The position numbers and the translations under genes were made by a program. A stretch of 64,000 bases of DNA from Gerris lacustris (lineage: Eukaryota; Arthropoda; Insecta; Hemiptera; Gerridae). The stretch lies in NCBI GenBank assembly GCA_951217055.1, contig OX578276.1, forward strand, positions 10,494,580 to 10,558,579. The letters run 5' to 3'. Numbering within the stretch: position 1 is the stretch's first letter; every line of letters begins with the position of its first letter. Under the pieces are notes generated by a model. The model made no database searches. It was not told the origin of the DNA and was given only the letters and a program-made list of their open reading frames with translations. This document shows positions 1 through 8,935 of the stretch, piece by piece.

Positions 1-822
1 ACCCTACAGTCTAACATACTAAAAGTCCCCGAGGGTGGGGGGTGAGCCCCCCCTACAATTGAGGGGTTTAGGTGCCAATTTCGGGTTTTTCACAAATATC
101 TCGTAAAGTATTACCTTTAGGCGAATTGTAGTTATGTATAAATTTGTTCTACATTAAATTTATAACAAAAATAGTCCTTTTCATTTTTTTTTCTAACTAC
201 AACCGTTTTCGAGATAAATTCGTTCAAAAATTAAACAATTTAGCACTTGAAGGAAATACGGGGGAAACTGGATTTCTCATTCATAATTTACTAGGTTAAA
301 TTAAGCGGTATTCATTATTCTTTCACATGCTTTTCAATACTTCCCTCTCCCCAAGATTTATAGCTTGATATCCCCTCCCCCCAGGTGTGTAAACCCCCCC
401 CCCCCCCCCTAAAAAAACCTAACTAGACCAATAGTCAAGACAAATTAGGATATAACTTTGAAAAAAACCCAAAGTTTTAAAATTTGGCTTAAAATGTTTG
501 TATGACTTTCCTGTCTAACATACTAAAAGTTCTTTTTGGGAGGGGGGGGGGGAGAGAAGCTCACTCCCCTACGGAGCCAATTGCTGCTTTTTTTTTGCTC
601 TATACCAAATATCTCGAAAAGTATTGACATTAGGCCAATTATGGTTATGTACAAATTTGTTCTTCATTAAATTTTCAATAAAAATAGTCCTTTTACATTT
701 TTTTTTTAGTTTCAACCATTTTTGAGTTACATACAAGCCCTCAAAGTAAGGTAATAAAACATAAAGTAGGATTAGGGGGGCAAAAGAACTCTTTTATTAG
801 GGATTTCTCACCTTAAGCCTCA
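1..822. repeat. Left inverted arm of the 1-8583 element
   Basis: The arm is the reverse complement of 7841-8507 plus 2108-2229. It is itself modular: the segment beginning 'aatatctcg(t/a)aaagtatt' with the following ~130 bases occurs at about 92-230, 607-735 and 1971-2060, and a 'gactttcctgtctaac' segment occurs near 500 and 1870. Poly-C and poly-G runs (near 396-410, 540-552, 885-896, 1926-1940) break up the modules. No coding capacity is visible; short ORFs here are chance. Confidence 0.75.
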
Positions 823-2107
823 CTCTATAATTTTCCTTTGTTATTGACTCCCCTTTCAAATTTTTCATCACTCTACCTACCCCTTCCCCCCCCCCCATGT
901 TTTTGCGTAATATGTGAAAAACTGAGAAATTTCCGGACTTTTTTCAGTTGTTGCTCTATACCTCGTAACTATGCGTGGTTCGATGTTAATTGTTCTTACT
1001 ATTTTTTTCACTACAATAAATTTACAACAATTTAAGTCCAGCGGGAACTCTGTAATAAAACTCTCTCTCGTCCAATAGTTTCCAAGATATGGCACTTTAA
1101 AAATGGATTTTTTTTTAAAAAAATTGGAAATTTTAAGTATTGCTCTCGTTTCGGGGTGAATATCGGTGTAAAACTGTTAACCCACGAGAAAATTCATAAG
1201 GTATGAATTTGTAGTAAAGATAATTAGATTCTTTTTACGTCCAACGGCAACTCTGTACGTCAAATAGTTCCCGAGATATGACACTTCAAAAATCGGCAGT
1301 AATTTTAAAAAAAATGGAAAATTTAAGTAATGTTCTCGTTTCGGGGCGAATATCGGCATGCTACCTCTCCCCTACAAGAAAAGTCATAAGAAATGAAGTT
1401 GTAGTAAATTTAATTGGCTTTTATTCAAGTACAAAATGAAGCCTGAAGACAAAGTAGTTCTGTTGCAATTGTAAAAAAAAAAAAAAAAAATATCCATTTT
1501 TACTTTTGCTGTCCCCTTTATATTTAATAATGCTGTATTTTAACTTGGGTCTGCAGGGGTTATAAAAACACTTTTTTATACATAAAAAAGGTGATATTTC
1601 ATCCCTTAATTGGGATTGTGGGTGAATGTATCATTGACTTCAAAACAAGGTTTGAAGATATCCCAATTAAGGGATGAAATATCACCTTTTTTATGTATAA
1701 AAAAGTGTTTTTATAACCCCTGCAGACCCAAGTTAAAATACAGCATTAAAAAAAAATATATTTTGTAAGTAATGAACCTAAACCATTTAGTCAACAAATA
1801 CATACTACAAATTCATACCTTATGAATTTAGGTTTTGGAAGTTTTGGAAAGTGGCTTAAAATGTTTGTATGACTTTCCTGTCTAACTTACTAAAAATTCA
1901 CGAGGGGAGGGGGCCCTAGTGCATAGAGGGGGGGGGGGGCCTAATAGGTACTTTTTTTTGCTCTTTACCAAATATCTCGAAAAGTATTGACATTAGGCGA
2001 ATTGGCGAATTTTGGTTATGTACAAATATGTTCTTCATTAAATTTCTAATAAAAATAGAGGTCTGAAAAATTTGGAATGATGAGTCAAAAATCTATGCAA
2101 AAATAGA
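823..2107. other. Interior of the fold-back element, no gene
   Basis: This stretch contains diverged repeats of a ~190-bp module ('...gggcgaatatcggc...ttcataag..atgaa.ttgtagtaaa...caactctgtacgtc.aatagttcc.gagatatg.cactt...') at about 950-1110, 1150-1290 and 1330-1450. Related copies lie at 9200-9440 and 9655-9740 in the neighbouring element. It also contains the 1529-1747 palindrome. I see no gene. Confidence 0.6.
1529..1747. repeat. Near-perfect palindrome (about 85-bp arms) inside the fold-back element
   Basis: The sequence starting aatgctgtattttaac at 1529 is repeated in reverse complement ending at 1747, with a short unmatched centre near 1615-1658. It resembles a small inverted-repeat (MITE-like) insertion, or a hairpin within the element. 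There is no ORF and no clear target duplication. Confidence 0.75.
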
Positions 2108-2226
2108 TTGCGTCTTAAGGTGAGAAATCCCTAATAAAAGAGTTCTTTTGCCCCCCTATCCTACTTTATGTTTTATTACCTTACTTTGAGGGCTTGAAAC
2201 TCAAAAACGGTTGGAACTAAAAAAAA

Positions 2227-2229
<3 letters not shown>

Positions 2230-2308
<79 letters not shown>
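2230..2308 (-). other. Poly(A) tail of the LINE
   Basis: An almost uninterrupted run of T on the plus strand lies directly downstream (minus-strand sense) of the ORF2 3' UTR. This is the expected product of target-primed reverse transcription and marks the 3' end of the LINE. Confidence 0.9.
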
Positions 2309-2310
<2 letters not shown>

Positions 2311-2377
2311 GCCTTAACAACTTCGGCTATTAGCGCATACTCATGTTTTGTAGCATCCTTATATGTTTAGGTAAGTT

Positions 2378-5300
2378 TCAAATTTCTTTCATAATGTCAA
2401 TTTCGTGTAGGTAGTCGAATAGCCTTTCAGTGGTAATTTCGTTGTCTTGGAGAATTTCGGAAATGCTGTTGGGTATTTGGAGTCGTTGTCGAATATTATC
2501 AAGTTGCGGGCAGTCACAGAGGATGTGGTACACAGTCATTTCTCGGCCACAAAGCGTACAAACAGGTTTGTCTTGCTTAGTTATAAGGTATTCGTGAGTC
2601 AGTCTCGTATGTCCGATTCTTAGTCTGGCGAGCACAACTTCTTCTTGTCGGCATCGTCTGCTGCTAGTTTTCCAGTCTGATAAAGTCGGTTTGACAAATT
2701 TTAACTTATTATTGTTGCTTTCTGTCCATCTTTGTTGCCATTGCCGAAGAACTTCCTGTTTAATTCTTTTGTCCAGGTCTTTTGCAGTTACTATTGTGTT
2801 CAGCTGTTCACCTGATGTGATGGCGGTTTTGGCTAGTTTGTCTGCCTCCTCGTTTCCAGGTATGCCTATGTGGCTTGGCACCCAACAGAAATGAACATCC
2901 AAGGCTCCTTCATGGATACAGCTCCGAATTTTTCCTATTATATCATTTTGAGAATATAAATTGTCTAGGGTTTGTAGGGCACTTCGGGAGTCTGTATATA
3001 TTACTACTTTCCGCATTTGGTTTTCAACGGAGTATTTCAGAGCGTTGTAGATGGCTTCCAACTCAATAGAACTTATAGAGCTCCACTTACTACAAGAGAA
3101 CTGCTTTGATGTTGCCTCGTGTACAAATGCACAACCTGTACCTGATGAATCTTTAGATGCATCAGTAAATAATGCTTCCATGTGTGAGTGCGAGGACCTG
3201 TGCTTTCGATATTCTTGAAGGTACTGTTCTGTTAAGGTTTGAGATTTAATGTGGGATTTACAGAGATATTTAATTTTGGGTCTGTTTGTTGTCCAAGGGG
3301 GTAATTTAGGGAGTGTAGAAGGAGATGGTGGTGGTAGTTCTGAAAGATCTGAATTATTTACTAACATTTTAAATCTCAGTCCGGGAGGTTTAGGTAAATT
3401 TCGCTTTCTTTCATAAAGTACACAGAATTTTGGATTGAGAAAGAATTTTGACGCTGAGTTTTCTGGAAATTGGAAAAATTTAAAACCGAGTCGAAGTAGG
3501 AATAGATTTCGCCTAGAGGCCAGTGATGGTTCATTGGCTTCTACATGAAGACTGTCAATTGGGCTGGTTCTAAAGGCTCCCGTGGCCAGTCTTATAAAGG
3601 TGTTGTGGACCGTATCAAGTTTCTTTAAATGGACCTCCCTTGCTGATCCATATATAGCACACCCATAGTCAATTTTACTCCTTGTAACTTGATGGTAGAT
3701 ACGAAGGAGGGTTGACCTGTCGGCTCCCCATCTATGCGATTGAATCATTCGTAGTAGGTTGAGATCACTGAGACATTTCGTTCGTGTTGCGTCTATATGG
3801 GCTTGCCAATTGAGGTTCTTGTCCAAAATAAGGCCGAGATATCTTATTTGCTGTACCGTTGGGATAATTTGTCCTTCCAGAGTCAATGGTAACAGTGGTA
3901 GGGGTTTCCTTTTCCTAGAGAATATTATAGTACGGGTTTTTGTTGGTGAAAACGTAAAGCCATTTCTTGATGCCCACTTACTCATTCTATTTATACTAAT
4001 TTGTAACAACGGGGTAACAGCAGACCAATTTTTTCCCCTGTAAAGAATGGTCATATCATCAACAAAAAGAAAAGGTTCCACGCACGAGGGGATGGACGAG
4101 GCTACTTCATTTACTGCCACTATAAATAAGGTAACGCTAAGTACTGCCCCTTGTGGGACACCGTTTTCTTGGGTCTTTGTGCTTGATAATTTGTCTCCTA
4201 CTTTTACTCGAAACCTTCGTTCAGCCAGGAAGTTTTTTATGAAAATGGGTAGGTTTCCTTTAAATCCAAAATTGTCCAGTTGTTTTAAAATTAGATATCT
4301 CCAGGTTTTGTCGTAGGCCTTTTCACAGTCAAAGAATACTCCGACAGTCTCCATCCCTTGGACAAATCCATTCTGGATGTAGGTTGTCAGCCTAGCTAAG
4401 TTGTCCAGTGTAGATTTGTTCTTTCTGAACCCACTTTGATATTTTGAAAGCAAATCTCTCGATTCTAGCTCCCACATTAGTCTCCCATTTACCATTTTTT
4501 CAAGAAGTTTGCCAAGTGTATTAGTCATAGCGATAGGCCTGTATGACTCTGGAGCGGTACCGTCTTTTCCTGGTTTAGGTAAGGGAATTAGCATTGCATC
4601 TCTCCAGCTGTCTGGATATTTATGTGTCTTCCAAAGTAAATTATAAAGTTCAAGTAGGTATATTCTAAAGGATATTGGTAATTGTTTTATCATTGAATTA
4701 TGAATTTGGTCTGGTCCCGGAGATGTCAATTTTAACGAGCTGATGGCAGTATTTAATTCCCAGAGGCTAAACTCCTTGTTGTACTTGTAGTCATTGGCTT
4801 CATTGGTGTTAAAGACTATATCTTTTTCCTCGGCTTCTCTTTTCCTTATTTGAAAACCCAGAGGATATGATTCGCTAGAACTAACCCTGGCAAAATGTGT
4901 TGCTAATATATCTGCAACTTGTTGTGGATCGGACACATAGTTATTTGCTACCTTTAGAATGGGCAACGTATTTCTTCTGGTTCCCTTGAGAGTCTTGACC
5001 TTTTTCCATATTTCTGACGACGGTGTAAATTGATTCATCGAGGAGATATAGTTCCTCCAGGCCGACTTTTTTGCCTCATTGATGATGTATTTACATTTCG
5101 CTCTCGCTTTTTTATAATTAATCAAATTTTCTTGGTTTGAATTTTTCTTAAACAGTCTGAGGGCTTTGCGTCTTTCTTTTAATGCTGATTTGCAGTTGTT
5201 ATTCCACCACGGCATTAACGGTCGATTTCTCTCACATGAAACTAGAGGAATGGCGAAATGGGCTGCTGACAATATAGATGTGGTTATGAAATTCAGCAGT

Positions 5301-6079
5301 TCATCTGCATGGTCAATCTCGGTTTGTACAAATCGTGGTACTTCAGATAGCCATTTGCTAAATGCTGCCCAGTCAGCTTTTTTAAACGACCATCGCCTAG
5401 CCGGGGTTGTAGGAGGGCAGTTAGGGAATAAAGATATACCAAGGGGGAAATGGTCACTGCCGTACAAATCAGGAACCACTCTAAATTTAGAATTTCGGGA
5501 TAGCGACATGGAGGAAATGATTAGATCTATAACATCTAGTTTGCCAGTTCTGGAATCCATAAATGTTGGCACGTTGTTATTATGCAGGTATAGGCCCCAG
5601 TCTTGAATAAAAGATTCCAGCACACGTCCTCTTCGGTCACATTTATGAGAACCCCAAAACGTATTATGGGCATTAAAATCCCCTGCCAGGATGAAGGGGG
5701 TCTGTAATTGAGGTATTAAACTGTCTAATTGGGTTTGGTCTAAGTCCCGATCACATTCTAAGTAAACGTTAGTTATTGTCACAGGGTATGCTCCTCCTAC
5801 AGTAGTAACCAATATTTGTAGGTTTGTATTGATATTAACTTCCCTGCATGGTATGTCCTGGGATACTATAGTCGCTAGACCTCCTTGTCTTACCCCTGGT
5901 GGAGGGTCCCTTCTATAAATATTGTATCCAGGTATTTTAATCGTATTTATCGATGGCAAATGAGTTTCCTGAAGTAGAAGCACATGAGGTTTTTCGTCTC
6001 TTAGAAGCAGCCTTATGTCTTCACTACGAGCCCTAAATCCTTTGCAGTTCCAACTAAGGCACTTTATATTTTTGCCCAT
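2378..6079 (-). CDS. LINE ORF2: endonuclease, reverse transcriptase and RNase H
   Basis: This is a 1233-residue open frame starting at an ATG. Residues 1-220 are an exonuclease-endonuclease-phosphatase domain (WNCKGFRAR, LLLQETHL, AGDFNAHN near 131, GSDHFPLG) that would nick target DNA. The reverse transcriptase follows (SYRPIAMTN, SGFRKNKST, GVPQGAVLS, catalytic FVDD near 671; the usual YADD has F and V here). RNase H lies near 965-1090 with the D-E-D-D set (LFTDAS, IELEAIY, YTDSRSAL, EEADKLAK). The C-terminal finger CTLCGR...YHILCDC is near 1172. The length is usual for I/R1-like ORF2. There is no internal stop or frameshift, so it could encode an active protein. Confidence 0.93.
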   Translation of the reverse strand: MGKNIKCLSWNCKGFRARSEDIRLLLRDEKPHVLLLQETHLPSINTIKIPGYNIYRRDPPPGVRQGGLATIVSQDIPCREVNINTNLQILVTTVGGAYPVTITNVYLECDRDLDQTQLDSLIPQLQTPFILAGDFNAHNTFWGSHKCDRRGRVLESFIQDWGLYLHNNNVPTFMDSRTGKLDVIDLIISSMSLSRNSKFRVVPDLYGSDHFPLGISLFPNCPPTTPARRWSFKKADWAAFSKWLSEVPRFVQTEIDHADELLNFITTSILSAAHFAIPLVSCERNRPLMPWWNNNCKSALKERRKALRLFKKNSNQENLINYKKARAKCKYIINEAKKSAWRNYISSMNQFTPSSEIWKKVKTLKGTRRNTLPILKVANNYVSDPQQVADILATHFARVSSSESYPLGFQIRKREAEEKDIVFNTNEANDYKYNKEFSLWELNTAISSLKLTSPGPDQIHNSMIKQLPISFRIYLLELYNLLWKTHKYPDSWRDAMLIPLPKPGKDGTAPESYRPIAMTNTLGKLLEKMVNGRLMWELESRDLLSKYQSGFRKNKSTLDNLARLTTYIQNGFVQGMETVGVFFDCEKAYDKTWRYLILKQLDNFGFKGNLPIFIKNFLAERRFRVKVGDKLSSTKTQENGVPQGAVLSVTLFIVAVNEVASSIPSCVEPFLFVDDMTILYRGKNWSAVTPLLQISINRMSKWASRNGFTFSPTKTRTIIFSRKRKPLPLLPLTLEGQIIPTVQQIRYLGLILDKNLNWQAHIDATRTKCLSDLNLLRMIQSHRWGADRSTLLRIYHQVTRSKIDYGCAIYGSAREVHLKKLDTVHNTFIRLATGAFRTSPIDSLHVEANEPSLASRRNLFLLRLGFKFFQFPENSASKFFLNPKFCVLYERKRNLPKPPGLRFKMLVNNSDLSELPPPSPSTLPKLPPWTTNRPKIKYLCKSHIKSQTLTEQYLQEYRKHRSSHSHMEALFTDASKDSSGTGCAFVHEATSKQFSCSKWSSISSIELEAIYNALKYSVENQMRKVVIYTDSRSALQTLDNLYSQNDIIGKIRSCIHEGALDVHFCWVPSHIGIPGNEEADKLAKTAITSGEQLNTIVTAKDLDKRIKQEVLRQWQQRWTESNNNKLKFVKPTLSDWKTSSRRCRQEEVVLARLRIGHTRLTHEYLITKQDKPVCTLCGREMTVYHILCDCPQLDNIRQRLQIPNSISEILQDNEITTERLFDYLHEIDIMKEI

Positions 6080-6196
6080 AATTTGTGTTTATATTCTATA
6101 TTATTAATTATTATTGATGTTTTTATTACAGCATTTTATTTTCATTGTTCTTTGGATGTTTGGTTTTCTGTTTTATCAGTGGTAGGTTTTATATTA

Positions 6197-7609
6197 CTAT
6201 CGTTTAGAACTAGACTTCTTATTTTTCGTACTCTTCTTAGTGGTGTTGGTATTTTGTTTTAAATTATTTCCAGATTTTCCTTCCGTGTCTTGGCTTGACA
6301 CCGAATCAGTGGAATCAGGATCCCACTGATTGGTCCAATACATTTCATGTTCAGTTTGATTGTCAAATTTTAGTTGTTTTTGTGAAGTTTCGATTTGGGT
6401 TACATCAGTGGATTTTTTGGTCTCGTCAGTTTTATTGAGGTTTTCTATTGGTTTGGGTTTTGGCACAATGGTTGTCTGAGGTAGTGATTTTGCTTTACTG
6501 TTAATTACGTTTTGAGTTTGGCTAGTGTTGGAACTTTGGTTATTACTTCCCTTCATGTTCGAAGGGTCGTCGCATTGTACTCCCTGATCTTTGGTTGTTA
6601 CTTCTTTTGCCGAACATACTTGGCAGTGATTTTTATTCTGTTTGTTAAATAATTGCGAAAAAGGTAGGTATGATGATGGTTGCGTTGAGACAACTTTTTT
6701 CTTGGCATCAGCATATGAGAGTTTCTCCAATACTTTAGTCTCAGTAATTTTTTTCTCTAATAACCACCGAGGGCAGTTTTTATCCTTAGCCGAATGTGGT
6801 CCTTTGCAATTAACACATTGGATTGGTTTTGTACAAGGTCTACCTTCATGGGATTGCTCGCTACATTGAGGGCACACCGGCCCTGTCTTACAGAAAGCCT
6901 GTCCGTGGTTAAATTTATGGCAGAGGAAACATCTCATAGGGAGGGGGATATATGGTCTAATAGAGACTACGAGGTAGCCTACTTTTAATTTATTTGGTAA
7001 TGTCGGGACACTCAATGTTATTATATAACTATTTGTGGGTATAGTTTCCATGTTTATTCTCCTATTTATTCTATAGATGTCGGTAACTCCTTGATCCTTC
7101 ATCTGCTCCTTAATTTCTTCTAAAGGTACACAATCTAAATCAGAACATGTAATTACACCTTTTACCGTGTTAAGCGTTTTATGGGGTTCCACAATTAAGG
7201 GCATAATTTGGTTTTCAGGAAGACGTTTAATTAATTTTTCGGCTTGTTCGTTTGTAAATGTTTCAACCAGTAGTGACCCATCTTTAAGTTTTTTGGCATT
7301 TTTTACTCCGCCAGACCCGATAGCCTGTGTTAATAGTTTTTCAATCAAGAAAGGGGAAACATTTGCCATTGACTCTGAATTTTGACGTTTGACTATTAGA
7401 AATTTCAAGCATCTTTTCGGTGGCTCACAACTTAAAGTTAAAGGGGAATTGGGCCTTAAACGCTTTTGTTTCGGACTATCTCTAGTCTCGTCTAATTTGT
7501 TTGTAACATTTCGTGAAATTGAATGTTTTGACAGATTGTCACTTCTTGAAGGCTGTAAAAATAAATGCTCGAGTGACCCTCCAGGATCTGGAGGTCTTGC
7601 ATGAATCAT
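6197..7609 (-). CDS. LINE ORF1: RNA-binding Gag-like protein with CCHC knuckles
   Basis: This 470-residue open frame lies 117 bp upstream of ORF2 on the same strand. Residues about 100-210 resemble the RNA-recognition-like region of I/Jockey ORF1 proteins. It is followed by CFLCHKFNHGQAFC, CPQCSEQSHEGRPC and CVNCKGPHSAKDKNCP, three zinc knuckles near residues 220-275. The C-terminal ~190 residues are Ser/Thr/Lys/Asn-rich and end in a basic tract. The expected role is binding LINE RNA into a ribonucleoprotein. The ATG at 7609 is the first in frame. Intact. Confidence 0.88.
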   Translation of the reverse strand: MIHARPPDPGGSLEHLFLQPSRSDNLSKHSISRNVTNKLDETRDSPKQKRLRPNSPLTLSCEPPKRCLKFLIVKRQNSESMANVSPFLIEKLLTQAIGSGGVKNAKKLKDGSLLVETFTNEQAEKLIKRLPENQIMPLIVEPHKTLNTVKGVITCSDLDCVPLEEIKEQMKDQGVTDIYRINRRINMETIPTNSYIITLSVPTLPNKLKVGYLVVSIRPYIPLPMRCFLCHKFNHGQAFCKTGPVCPQCSEQSHEGRPCTKPIQCVNCKGPHSAKDKNCPRWLLEKKITETKVLEKLSYADAKKKVVSTQPSSYLPFSQLFNKQNKNHCQVCSAKEVTTKDQGVQCDDPSNMKGSNNQSSNTSQTQNVINSKAKSLPQTTIVPKPKPIENLNKTDETKKSTDVTQIETSQKQLKFDNQTEHEMYWTNQWDPDSTDSVSSQDTEGKSGNNLKQNTNTTKKSTKNKKSSSKR

Positions 7610-7840
7610 TGCCTCAGGGATATGTGGGCTGTACCCTGGATTGGAAAGGGCTTAAAAGTATTAAGCAAAAGTAAACTTACGTAGCTTTAAAGTTTTCCTT
7701 TTTCTTGAAGTTTTTTGAAAAAAATCTTCCTGTCACTTCAAAAAAACAAAACTCCTATATCTAAATTTGTATTTCAAAAAAAAAAAAAAAATAAAAAAAA
7801 AAAAAAAAAAAATAAAAAAAATAAAATATTAAAGGACTAT
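7610..7840 (-). other. LINE 5' region and A-rich junction
   Basis: About 70-150 bases precede ORF1 (minus sense), then A-rich sequence (7776-7835) merges into the fold-back arm. The exact 5' end and the target duplication cannot be resolved because both sides are homopolymeric; an A-run ending AATATT occurs on both sides and may be part of the duplication. Confidence 0.5.
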
Positions 7841-8583
7841 TTTTATTGAAAATTTAATGAAGAACAAATTTTTACATAACCATAATTGTGACCTAATGTC
7901 AATACTTTTCGAAATATTTGGTAAAGAGCAAAAAAAGCAGCAATTGGCTCCGTGGGGGAGCGAGCTTCTCCAAACGTAGACAGGAAAGTCATACAATCAT
8001 TTTAAGCCAAATTTTAAAACTTTGGGTTTTTTGCAAAGTTATATCCTAATTTGTCTGGACTATTGGTCTAGTTAGGTTTTTTTTAGGGGGGGGGGGGGGG
8101 GGGGTTTACACACCTGGGGGAGGGGATATCAAGCTATAAATCTTGGGGAGAGGGAAGTATTGAAAAGCATGTGAAAGGATAATGAATACCGCTTAATTTA
8201 ACCTAGTAAATTATGAATGAGAAATCCAGTTTCCCCTCAATTTCCTTCAAGTGCTAAATTGTCTAATTTTTGAACTAATTTATCTCAAAAACGGTTGTAG
8301 TTAGAAAAAAATGAAAAGGACTATTTTTGTTATAAATTTAATGTAGAACAAATTTATACATAACTACAATTCGCCTAAAGGTATACTTTAGGTATAATAC
8401 TTTACGAGATATTTGTGAAAAACCCAAAATTGGCACCTAAACCCCTTAATTGTAGGGGGGGCTCACCCCCCACCCTCGGGGACTTTTAGTATGTTAGACT
8501 GTAGGGTCTTCCGATCATTTTAAGCTTTTTTCCAGAACTATATGATTTAATGTTTTTATTTTTCCTTATTTGACTGGACTATT
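7841..8583. repeat. Distal part of the right inverted arm
   Basis: This is the reverse complement of about 1-690 up to position 8507. It then continues as another diverged module copy (8508-8583) ending TGACTGGACTA. The poly-G run at 8084-8104 mirrors the poly-C run at 396-410. Confidence 0.75.
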
Positions 8584-8935
8584 TGTAAAAAACCTGTCTT
8601 GAATTTTATTCATTGGCTTCATTCCAAACATAATATTTTCACAATCAAAATCCTTAAAAGTATGTTTTATTTTGTCGCTTAACCCTTGAATGTATGTTAA
8701 TGATTTATAATAACAATTAGGAGCTATTTGTTCTTGTTGGGTTTCTAGTCTATTATTTGTTATTTTATTCATTTCTTTAAACCACAACGACTTTATTAAT
8801 TTCAGAGGGTAGAAATTAAATAATATTTTTTTTATATATTTTTACTTTTATTTCAGGAATCAACGTGGGATGTGTAAGTTTGATGGCGGTTTGAATTAAG
8901 TTATTTGCCGAATTCGATTTTTGATAGTATGGGTG
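8584..8935 (-). pseudogene. Penelope-like element, part downstream of the RT core
   Basis: Minus-strand translation gives the post-RT 'thumb' region of Penelope-like elements: a run around AIKLTHPTLIPEIKVKIY (with a stop after it), then YIQGLSDKIKHTF and NIMFGMKPMNKIQDRFF. It is the continuation of the RT at 10827-11770; the 8936-10826 element separates the two. The downstream GIY-YIG endonuclease is absent because the 1-8583 element cuts the sequence. The last residues of the open frame (SPVK) come from that element's end, not from the Penelope-like protein. Confidence 0.7.

Larger units (their letters stand above)
2230..7768 (-). mobile_element. I-like non-LTR retrotransposon (LINE), near full length
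   Basis: On the minus strand the element runs: short 5' region (boundary uncertain, about 7680-7770), ORF1 with CCHC knuckles (7609-6197), a 117-bp gap, ORF2 with endonuclease, reverse transcriptase and RNase H (6079-2378), short 3' UTR, and a ~78-base poly(A) read as T at 2231-2308. It is inserted in an A/T run of the right arm of the fold-back element, and the uninterrupted version of that site is visible at 690-720 in the left arm. RNase H plus knuckle ORF1 points to the I group. Both ORFs are open, so the copy is recent. Confidence 0.9.
1..8583. mobile_element. Fold-back DNA element with long modular inverted arms, split by a LINE
   Basis: The first ~820 bases recur in reverse complement in two pieces at 2108-2229 and 7841-8507. 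The two pieces are one right arm interrupted by a LINE (about 2230-7800). At 8508-8583 a diverged further copy of the same arm module runs to TGACTGGACTA, which matches the ends of the related element at 8936-10826. I therefore place the right end near 8583; the left end would lie just outside the window. Without the LINE the element is about 3 kb. I see no transposase, so it is non-autonomous. The superfamily is not determined; a TA-type target is possible. Confidence 0.7.

Noticed and set aside
3759..5606. Plus-strand ORFs within the LINE ORF2 region
   Set aside because: Antisense shadows of the intact 1233-codon reverse transcriptase ORF.
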